Source: an uncultured Christensenella sp.
GTDB lineage: Bacteria; Bacillota; Clostridia; Christensenellales; Pumilibacteraceae
Assembly (NCBI GenBank): GCA_910585055.1
Contig: CAJUBY010000004.1
Location: 52,352-79,814, forward strand
Direction: 5' to 3'
Length of the DNA stretch: 27,463 nucleotides
Part shown: in pieces, positions 1-7,225 of the stretch
Position numbering within the stretch: the stretch's first letter is position 1
Layout: the number at the start of each line of letters is the position of its first letter
The notes under the pieces: generated by a model
Database searches by the model: none
The model's input: only the letters and a program-made list of their open reading frames with translations
Told to the model about the DNA's origin: nothing
Translations under genes and position numbers: made by a program

Positions 1-2847
1 ACAGGATATCTTAAGCTGCCCAAAGCCTTACTCGATAAATTCTGGGGCGAAGTGACTTTTATTGCCGAGTTCGACAACGGCAACAGCGCGGAGTTTACGG
101 TAAACAGCAAAGACGTGCTCATGTATACGGATTACGATATTTCGGTGCTCAAAGGTTATTTAGGAGATTCGTACCGTTCGGGCAGTCCGCTCAACAGTGG
201 GTTATGGGGCAGTTCGATAGCGGATGTCGAGCAACGCGAAGTCGGCAACAAAGCGTTTTATATCCGCTCTTCCGCCGGAAGCGCGGACAGTACCGCGTTT
301 ACGACAAGATATTCCGCCGCATGCACGTACGATTGGTTCCGGATTTACGGAAACGTCGGCGAATGTTATCGCGTGACGTTCGACTACCAAATAAGCGGCT
401 TCGGTGAAAAGGACGTCGTGTTCAGACTGACTTTTTCCGACGGCGAGGACATTAACGCCGGTTATTTTGCCGATTACGACGAGCTTGACGGCACAACCGT
501 AGTGCATTATCTTATAGCCGACGGGAAAGTACATACTTTCGACAGCGGCTGGTTCACTCACAGCGACGGTTATCGCGCGACCAAAATAAATTTCCCGACG
601 TTCGAAGCAGCGGACGGCAAGTTTATAATGTTCGATAATTATTGCGTCGTTAAAAGTTCGGAAGTGTCGTACATTATCGGAGACATGGCGGAAGAATACG
701 ATAAAATGACCGAACAGCCGTTTACGTTCGATGTCGGCGCCGAAAAAGTTTATTCCGTAAAAGCCGACGGCGCCGAGCTCGATTACGAGCAGAGCGGAAA
801 TACGGTGACTGTGGCGGCGTCCTCCATGAAGGGACTGGAACTCGGCAAACATGATTTTGAGGTCACGACGGAAACCGGAATTTTCCGCAAACAACTGACT
901 GTCGTGTCAACACAGTCTTCGGCGGAACTTTTACAGACTTCCGCGCAGTTCGGTTATCTCGCGCCCGCAGATATCAAATTTTACGGCAATTTTACGTCGG
1001 ATGTCAGGCTCGTGTCGTTAAAACAGAAAGCAAAGGTGGTAGACAGCGGATATTCGGGCGGTTGGAATTTCGCAAAAGCCAACGATACCGAAACGAACTT
1101 TGCGGACGCCGTTACACTGTCGGCAGGCACGGACGGTACCGGTTATATAGTATTGCCCAAAGAGTTCATAAGCAAATTCTGGGGAACGGTATCGTTCGAT
1201 CTGGAGTTCAATAACGGCAGCACCGCCGAGATAACAGTCGAAATAACCGATGTTCTGGCATTCACGAATTACGAAGAATCGAACATGCTGGGCTATTTCG
1301 GCGACGCGCTTCGGTCCTGGACGCCTTTCAGCAGCGGACTTGATGGAAATATAACGGTCGAAGACTTCGGCGGAGACGGAAACAAAGCGCTGTTCTTACG
1401 GTCTGCCGGCGGCGCGGATACGACTATGTTCACCACCAAATACATGGAATACGGTTATGACTGGTTCAGAGCGATAGGCGACGCAGACGACAGCTACAGA
1501 GTAACGTTCGATTACCGTATAGTCGGATTCGGCAGCGACGAAGTGAGGTTCGATCTTTTCTTGGCGGAAGACGAAAGCGTTTATGCCAACTGTTTCGGAC
1601 AGTTCGACGGCATTGCCGCGGGCAATACGGTTTATGCGTATCTTTCAGCCGACGGCAACACTCATACTTTCGACAGCGGATGGTTCACGCACGGCACGGA
1701 AAGACGCTTATCCAAAGTAAACTTTCCGGCGTTCGGTGCGGACAGCGGCAAATACATTGTGTTCGACAACTACAGGATCGTGCGCAGCAAAGGTATACGG
1801 TACATTTTGGAAGGTGTTGGAGATCGATCGAAATACAAGGACGTACCGTTTACGTTCGATACTGCGGGACAGACGGTCGTCGGCGTTTGGGTAAGCGGGA
1901 ATAAGATAGATTTTGTTCAGGAGGGAAGTACCGTCACGGTTTCCTCCGAGGCTCTCGACGCTCTCGAATGCAAAAAATACGAATTGAAAGTCGAGACGGA
2001 TATAGGCGCCGTTTATAAATGCGATTTTGCAGTCACCGACGACCGGGTCTCGACGCTTAAGCAAACATCTGCCGCTGTAGTACACGGACAGAGCAATGCG
2101 GTCAAACTCGAAGGAGAATTCGACGCTTCGCTCAATGTGATAAGCGTAAAGCGCAGCGGAAGCGACGAGTGGGATAGCTCGCGTGTTACGCCGGCTGCTA
2201 TGGATACCGGATATATAACCGTTTCCGCAGACGGCTTGACGCTCGATAAAGCTCTTGTCGATCAGGCGTACGGCACTACGGAATACACGGTTGCGTTCGA
2301 TAACGGAAAGTCGGTCGGGTTTACCCTGACTAGCAATCTTTTGTATTACACGAATTACGACGAGACGTGTATATTCGATACGCGCAGCGGAAACATGCCG
2401 TCTTGTCAGGATGCGGCTATGTGGTCCGTCGAAGCCGGCGAAAACGGGAATCGGCTCGAATACCGTCCCGAACGCGCCGTGCTTGGACATTCCGTAGGCG
2501 CTATAAACGGCAGCGGTGACGCAAATTCTATATTTACGTATAAATCGCCGTCTCGCACGGGCGTGAACTGGATGGATTACGATTTTGCAGTCGGACGGAA
2601 AATGGTCTTTTTCTTCGACTACGTCATAGAAAATCCCGACAATGTCGATCACAATATTATTTTTGCTGCGCGCAACAGAGCGACCGGCAAATACGTAGAG
2701 ATAAAAATAGACGGTTCGGGCAGGTTCGAACAGGTTTTCGATTACGACATAGACACCATAATGATCTGCTGTCCCGTCGCTTCGCCGGATATGGTTAAAA
2801 ACGTATGTATGCGCATAGACAACTTCGGTTTCGGGATAGTGGAATAG
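1..2847 (+). CDS. Modular secreted protein with tandem ~379-residue modules, 5' end cut off by the window
   Basis: The reading frame is open from base 1, so the true start and signal peptide lie upstream; a GTG at 52 is internal to a module and not a credible start. Three modules are visible. T-G-Y followed by a leucine/proline strand and an F-W-G motif begins at base 1 and again at 1138, exactly 379 codons later; a diverged third copy begins at 2206. Each complete module has a short Ig-like strand set (F-N-G-x-S), a ~210-residue beta-rich segment opening with T-x-Y and containing H-T-F-D-S-G-W-F-T-H, then another Ig-like segment (P-F-T-F-D ... T-V-T-V) reminiscent of X2/CBM-associated domains. 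No catalytic motif and no C-terminal anchor are seen, so it is probably an exported glycan-binding or adhesive protein. It sits 12 bases before the next gene in an apparent operon with a GH36 enzyme. The function is inferred from architecture only. Confidence 0.8.
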   Translation, partial: TGYLKLPKALLDKFWGEVTFIAEFDNGNSAEFTVNSKDVLMYTDYDISVLKGYLGDSYRSGSPLNSGLWGSSIADVEQREVGNKAFYIRSSAGSADSTAFTTRYSAACTYDWFRIYGNVGECYRVTFDYQISGFGEKDVVFRLTFSDGEDINAGYFADYDELDGTTVVHYLIADGKVHTFDSGWFTHSDGYRATKINFPTFEAADGKFIMFDNYCVVKSSEVSYIIGDMAEEYDKMTEQPFTFDVGAEKVYSVKADGAELDYEQSGNTVTVAASSMKGLELGKHDFEVTTETGIFRKQLTVVSTQSSAELLQTSAQFGYLAPADIKFYGNFTSDVRLVSLKQKAKVVDSGYSGGWNFAKANDTETNFADAVTLSAGTDGTGYIVLPKEFISKFWGTVSFDLEFNNGSTAEITVEITDVLAFTNYEESNMLGYFGDALRSWTPFSSGLDGNITVEDFGGDGNKALFLRSAGGADTTMFTTKYMEYGYDWFRAIGDADDSYRVTFDYRIVGFGSDEVRFDLFLAEDESVYANCFGQFDGIAAGNTVYAYLSADGNTHTFDSGWFTHGTERRLSKVNFPAFGADSGKYIVFDNYRIVRSKGIRYILEGVGDRSKYKDVPFTFDTAGQTVVGVWVSGNKIDFVQEGSTVTVSSEALDALECKKYELKVETDIGAVYKCDFAVTDDRVSTLKQTSAAVVHGQSNAVKLEGEFDASLNVISVKRSGSDEWDSSRVTPAAMDTGYITVSADGLTLDKALVDQAYGTTEYTVAFDNGKSVGFTLTSNLLYYTNYDETCIFDTRSGNMPSCQDAAMWSVEAGENGNRLEYRPERAVLGHSVGAINGSGDANSIFTYKSPSRTGVNWMDYDFAVGRKMVFFFDYVIENPDNVDHNIIFAARNRATGKYVEIKIDGSGRFEQVFDYDIDTIMICCPVASPDMVKNVCMRIDNFGFGIVE

Positions 2848-2859
2848 GAGATCGTTAAA

Positions 2860-3948
2860 ATGAAAAACAAATTTCGCAAGTTTCTTTTGATAGCGCTGAT
2901 TGCGGCGATGAGTATTTCGACTGTCGGTGCGGCGCAGGCTCAAACGACGGACGACTACTCTATAGACGGCGGCAGACTGGTCATCGATTTCGACGATCCG
3001 GACGATATAAACAGATTTTCGTGTTATACCGAATTCGGAGATTTACCGTACGCGGTAGACGGCAGAGCGTATTGCTCGGTGCTTGCGGAGCAAAAGATGA
3101 TACTCGCCGGCATGATCTTCGAAGACGTGCGCGTGGACGTGGATATATATACGCTCGGGTCGGACGGGAAGTTCGATTCCGGTATATATATCGGGGCGAG
3201 CGGCGCCAAAAACGTCAAGGACGGTATAACGGCATGGCAAGTCAATATAGAACACGCTGTCGATGCAAGCACTTTCTGGCTTAAATTGCACCGCTTCGAG
3301 AACGACAGGTGGCTGAGAGACGAATTGGTGGAGATCGGCGGTCTTCCGTTCACCAAAGAATACATGCACCTTACCGTCACTGTCAAAAGCGGCATACTGT
3401 CCGCCTTTCTCGACTATTCGTCTACGCCTACGGTCACCAAAGATATAGGCGACGAGGCGCGCGGCATGGTGGGGATCCGAAATTTTTACGCGCCGTGCTC
3501 GTTCGATAACTTTACCGTTGTCGGCGACGCGATCGAAGTCGATACGAACGAATTGACCGAGCTTATGGAAAAGGCAAAAGCCAAAGCCAAAGAAAATATC
3601 TTACAATCGTGTAAGGTCGAGCTGGATGCCGCGATAGCGCTTGCCGAGTCGGCAAAGACGCAAGCGCAATGCGATGCCGCCGTATCGGCTTTAAAATCCG
3701 CGCTCGATCGCGCGTTGACAAAACGGACGCTTTCGGAACTTGCGGAGCTTACGCAACGCGCCGACGCTATAGTTAACACGGACGGCAAGGTCTATACCGG
3801 CAACAGTTACGCGTCGTTAACCGCCGTCAAGGACATTTGCGCGGCGCTTACCGCAGAAGACGGCGATTACGAGATTGCGTATTGGTACGCGCGGCTCGAC
3901 GAGCGTATGAAAAATCTCATAAAATATGACAAGGAGGTTTTACAATGA
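2860..3948 (+). CDS. Secreted LamG-like protein with C-terminal FIVAR-type helical repeats
   Basis: The 362-residue product begins with a clear Sec signal peptide (K-N-K-F-R-K, hydrophobic core, probable cut after A-Q-A near residue 28). Residues ~33-225 are beta-rich and resemble a concanavalin/LamG-like or DUF1080-type sugar-binding fold ending in S-F-D-N-F-T-V. Residues ~228-355 are two alanine/lysine-rich three-helix units (K-A-K-A-K, A-I-A-L-A-E-S-A, A-V-S-A-L-K-S-A-L) typical of FIVAR domains found in Gram-positive surface proteins. No membrane anchor or sortase signal is present. The start is fixed by AGGAG at 2846-2850, nine bases before the ATG. The stop overlaps the next start in an ATGA (3945-3948), indicating translational coupling to the GH36 gene. 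It likely acts as a binding partner outside the cell; the exact ligand is unknown. Confidence 0.8.
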   Translation: MKNKFRKFLLIALIAAMSISTVGAAQAQTTDDYSIDGGRLVIDFDDPDDINRFSCYTEFGDLPYAVDGRAYCSVLAEQKMILAGMIFEDVRVDVDIYTLGSDGKFDSGIYIGASGAKNVKDGITAWQVNIEHAVDASTFWLKLHRFENDRWLRDELVEIGGLPFTKEYMHLTVTVKSGILSAFLDYSSTPTVTKDIGDEARGMVGIRNFYAPCSFDNFTVVGDAIEVDTNELTELMEKAKAKAKENILQSCKVELDAAIALAESAKTQAQCDAAVSALKSALDRALTKRTLSELAELTQRADAIVNTDGKVYTGNSYASLTAVKDICAALTAEDGDYEIAYWYARLDERMKNLIKYDKEVLQ

Positions 3949-6101
3949 ATAAATTTATTGCTACAATATTGACGGCGGCGCTCGCGTTTTCCGCGCTCGG
4001 ATGTTCCGTACAATCGCCGACAGGCGGTTCTGTACGGGGCGGCTCGCCGCAAGTTTCGGCGGAGGACAGTATGCCAAATATGCCCAAGGTAAAAGAAAAG
4101 TTCGAAGATATGCTTGCTCATCCCGAGAAATTCCCCGTTAACTTTGTGTACGATAACGTTTATTATTCGGGATTTTCGTCCAAGTACATGAAAGAACTTT
4201 CGCGCGTTCGCAACGACGAAGACGGGATGACTTCCGTGGATATAGAGTTCGAACTCGACAAAACGATGAAGGTCCTGCTTAAAACGGTATATTATGCGGA
4301 ATACGATGCATATGACTACACCGTGTATTTCGAGAACGACGGAAATAAAAACAGCGGGGTTCTCGAAAAGGTGAACGCGGTAGATATGGATTTCACCGGC
4401 AAGGACGCCGTGCTAAAAGGCATACTCGGCGACCACGGAAACGATTATACGCCGTACGAGTACGACCTTAAAGAACGCGACGTCAACTTTACATCTACGC
4501 TAGGCAGATCGTGCCATCATTATTTTCCGTACTTCAACCTCGAACACGCAGACGGCGGCGCGCTTCTTGCCATAGGCTGGGCAGGCACGTGGCAGGCGGA
4601 CTTCAAGTACGACGCGGACAAGAAAAGCACACATTATGTCGCTACCGGCACGGTCGGAATGAAAACGTATTTAAAACCCGGCGAAAAGGTACGCACGCCT
4701 CTTATCGCGGCGGTGTTTTACGATGAGCGCGACGAAGACAAGGCGATGAACAAATGGCGGCAGTGGGTGATCAACTGCAACATGCCGCGCGATAACGCTT
4801 CTACCGATTTGCCCGTTCAACCGTCACTCAGCGGTTGTTTCGACGGCGATACCGGATTGCCGACAAGCGACGGCAGTATGTCCGAACGTTACGATACATG
4901 GAAGAACACGTTCGACGCGCTTATTCGTCACGAGCTCATACTCGACTTTCGTTGGTTCGATGCCGGTTGGTACGAAAAGCCGGACGGCACGGAAAACACA
5001 AATCTCGATTGGTGGGGTACCGTCGGCACGTGGAAGCTCGATCCGTATAAGTGGCCGAATAACTCTTTCCGCGAATCCGTAGATTACGGACACGACAACG
5101 GATTCAAAACGCTTGTTTGGTTCGAACCGGACAGAGTGACCGATCTGAATAACATGGTAAACAGGCACGGCTACAAGCGCGAGTGGGTGCTTACGCTCGG
5201 CAACGGCGTTTATCTCAATAATCTCGGCGACCCCGACTGTCTCGACTGGACGGCAAACCGAATAATCTCGTTTATGGCGCAAAACAACGTCGACTTGTAC
5301 AGGGAAGACTATAACTTCGATGCGTGCTGGTATTGGGAGATAGGCGACAGGTATCAAGGCAATAACCGCATAGGGATTTCCGAAAATCTTAATCTTCAAG
5401 GGCATTACGAGCTGTTCGATCGGATAATAGAGTATTGCGCCGAGAGCGGTAAGTGCACGTATATCGACAGTTGCGCGTCCGGCGGAGGCAGAAACGATCT
5501 CGAAACGTTAAGACGCAGCGTGCCGTTTTTAAGAAGCGACAGCGACCGTACGACGATTGCCCGCAGATTAGCTTTTACGACGCGTCTTTCACGCTGGCTG
5601 CCGTTTACCGGCGCTTCGGCAAAGGAGAGCGGCGGACAGCTAGAGAGCGGCGGAATGGATCTTTACACTACGCGCGCATCGTTTATCCAGCACGTCAATT
5701 ACAGCCAACAATGGCATCTTAACGAAAACAACATTAAGTGGGACGAGATCAAACGCGGCCGCGCCGAGTGGGATATGGTAAAGCAATATTTTTACAGTGA
5801 TTTCTATGTTCTTACACCGTTCCGTTCGACCGAGGAAAATGCCGAGTGGACTGCGTACATGTATTTCGACAGGCAAAAGGACAGCGGCGTGGTGCAGGCG
5901 TTCAGGCTGCCCGAATGTCCGGATGCCGAGTTATCAGTCAAGTTTAAAGGCGTCGATCCCGACGGATATTATTCGATACGCGATCTCGACGGTGTAAACT
6001 CGGCGGCAAAAGTAAAGGGCAGCGATCTTATAGCAGGGTATACCGTAAGAGCGGCACAGCCGCGTACCGCGATAGTGATGTTTGTCGAACCGGTTAAATG
6101 A
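3945..6101 (+). CDS. GH36-type alpha-galactosidase lipoprotein
   Basis: The product has 718 residues. Residues 1-20 form a lipoprotein signal (A-L-G-C, Cys near 20). Residues ~60-280 form a beta-sandwich like the N-terminal domain of GH36/melibiase enzymes; ~290-600 form the TIM barrel. Visible family signatures are W-F-D-A-G-W-Y (~336-343), W-F-E-P-D-R (~393), Y-R-E-D-Y-N near 452-457 (Asp455 is the candidate nucleophile) and S-C-A-S-G-G-G-R-N-D near 509-518 followed by L-R-S-D, where Asp532 fits the acid/base. A small C-terminal beta domain closes the protein. GH36 enzymes release terminal alpha-linked galactose, and the lipid anchor places this one on the outer face of the membrane. The RBS AAGGAGG (3931-3937) and 4-base overlap couple it to the preceding gene. 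Substrate specificity within GH36 cannot be read from the sequence; an alpha-N-acetylgalactosaminidase activity remains possible. Confidence 0.88.
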   Translation: MNKFIATILTAALAFSALGCSVQSPTGGSVRGGSPQVSAEDSMPNMPKVKEKFEDMLAHPEKFPVNFVYDNVYYSGFSSKYMKELSRVRNDEDGMTSVDIEFELDKTMKVLLKTVYYAEYDAYDYTVYFENDGNKNSGVLEKVNAVDMDFTGKDAVLKGILGDHGNDYTPYEYDLKERDVNFTSTLGRSCHHYFPYFNLEHADGGALLAIGWAGTWQADFKYDADKKSTHYVATGTVGMKTYLKPGEKVRTPLIAAVFYDERDEDKAMNKWRQWVINCNMPRDNASTDLPVQPSLSGCFDGDTGLPTSDGSMSERYDTWKNTFDALIRHELILDFRWFDAGWYEKPDGTENTNLDWWGTVGTWKLDPYKWPNNSFRESVDYGHDNGFKTLVWFEPDRVTDLNNMVNRHGYKREWVLTLGNGVYLNNLGDPDCLDWTANRIISFMAQNNVDLYREDYNFDACWYWEIGDRYQGNNRIGISENLNLQGHYELFDRIIEYCAESGKCTYIDSCASGGGRNDLETLRRSVPFLRSDSDRTTIARRLAFTTRLSRWLPFTGASAKESGGQLESGGMDLYTTRASFIQHVNYSQQWHLNENNIKWDEIKRGRAEWDMVKQYFYSDFYVLTPFRSTEENAEWTAYMYFDRQKDSGVVQAFRLPECPDAELSVKFKGVDPDGYYSIRDLDGVNSAAKVKGSDLIAGYTVRAAQPRTAIVMFVEPVK

Positions 6102-6164
6102 TATGGAGCGAGGATAGATAACGGTAAGCTGTTTTATCGGCAACGGTTTTAATGCGATCGGTAT

Positions 6165-6203
6165 AAAAAAATGAGTTCGGTTTGTACGGACTCATTTTTT
6201 GTT
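6165..6203. terminator. Bidirectional intrinsic terminator between convergent operons
   Basis: A-rich left arm and T-rich right arm (6165-6179 with 6187-6200) form a roughly 14-bp stem around a 7-base loop, with one G-T wobble. The A-run on one side and T-run on the other mean it can end transcription from both the GH36 operon (plus) and the ArsR regulator (minus), which converge here. Confidence 0.85.
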
Positions 6204-6280
6204 TATTTACGTTAATTATGTACGGACGTCTTTATGCGAACCGAAATTGCGAATAAACGGTGCGGAAAGTTTGCGCCGCG

Positions 6281-7225
6281 TCAATCTTCGTAAGTGAACG
6301 TAACTATTATATTTTGATTGTAGTCGCCGAATTTTCGTCCGAACAGATTTATTCCGCCGCGGTTTTTGGCGTTTTCGTTTACGCCTATGCGGAATGTAAA
6401 AAGCGGGCTCGCGGCGATGCCGAGATCTTTCACCGTTACGGGCGAGACATGCGTTCCGTCCAGGAATGTGCCGTGTTCGGTGACTTCCACTTGTTTTATA
6501 ACGCCGTACTGCGTTCCTTCCTGCCACCAATCGGGGGTCAGCAGTCCGCGCCTTGCGCCGTAGTCGCCGGGCGAAGTGTAGGTGCATATTTCCTTGCCGT
6601 TAAAGGAAAAGGATATGTCTGACTTCCAGTTTTCGTTGTAGCCGGGCGCTTCGGAACACAGTTCGGCGGAGACGGATACCGACACTATTTTGTTCGGGTC
6701 TATTTTCTGAACGGGCAAAGTGTATTCGAGATACCCGTAGTCGAACCATATCAACTGCGCGATAAACCGAAGCGGCGAGTAAAAGCTGGTTATGTCGTCG
6801 CGCGCGCCTATATAACCGTCTTCGCCGATTATGCCGCAGTATTTGTTTATTTTAAAAGCGGAGTAGGACCCTATAGGGATCTGCTGCGAATAGTTTTTAA
6901 CGTTTGTCGGTTTGCCGCCGTTGCTGACGGATATTACGACTTTTTCGTACTGTCGGGACAGGATCTTTCCCGAACCGCGTCCGTCTTTTTGTCCTACGAC
7001 TGAGATCAAGCCCGTATCGATAAGCTGTTTTACATGTTCGGACGCGGTGGATTTCGGCATGTTCAAAGCGACGGCTATGTCCATTATGCTCATCATTTTA
7101 CTGCTTAAAAGCCGAAGTATGTCGCGTCTGCCTTTGCAGTCAAGCGCTTTTACGAGTTTTTCGACTTCTTTGTCGTTTTCTATATTGAGATTGAGTATCT
7201 TATCGAAATACCTTAACATGATCAC
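6281..7225 (-). CDS. ArsR-family transcriptional regulator with large C-terminal beta domain
   Basis: The 314-residue product has a winged helix at residues ~20-100: L-D-C-K-G-R-R-D-I-L-R-L-L, then recognition helix M-P-K-S-T-A-S-E-H-V-K-Q-L and a wing, as in ArsR/SmtB repressors. No metal-binding CxC site is visible. The remaining ~200 residues are beta-rich, with S-A-E-L-C-S-E-A-P, S-P-G-D-Y-G and N-R-G-G-I-N-L-F-G-R-K-F-G-D-Y; these are matched closely in the regulator at 22481-23449, so the two are paralogs. Such long ArsR-like proteins occur in Bacillota; a ligand-sensing role for the C-terminal domain is inference. It is the last gene of the minus operon and its GTG start overlaps the GH127 stop (GTGA, 7222-7225). 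An in-frame ATG at 7219 is an equally possible start. It probably regulates this glycan locus. Confidence 0.83.
   Translation of the reverse strand: MIMLRYFDKILNLNIENDKEVEKLVKALDCKGRRDILRLLSSKMMSIMDIAVALNMPKSTASEHVKQLIDTGLISVVGQKDGRGSGKILSRQYEKVVISVSNGGKPTNVKNYSQQIPIGSYSAFKINKYCGIIGEDGYIGARDDITSFYSPLRFIAQLIWFDYGYLEYTLPVQKIDPNKIVSVSVSAELCSEAPGYNENWKSDISFSFNGKEICTYTSPGDYGARRGLLTPDWWQEGTQYGVIKQVEVTEHGTFLDGTHVSPVTVKDLGIAASPLFTFRIGVNENAKNRGGINLFGRKFGDYNQNIIVTFTYED

Noticed and set aside
1708..2943. Long open frame on the minus strand opposite the modular protein
   Set aside because: It lies wholly over a coding frame with clear repeats, has no RBS and gives an R/Y/H-rich sequence without recognisable domains; it is a codon-usage shadow.
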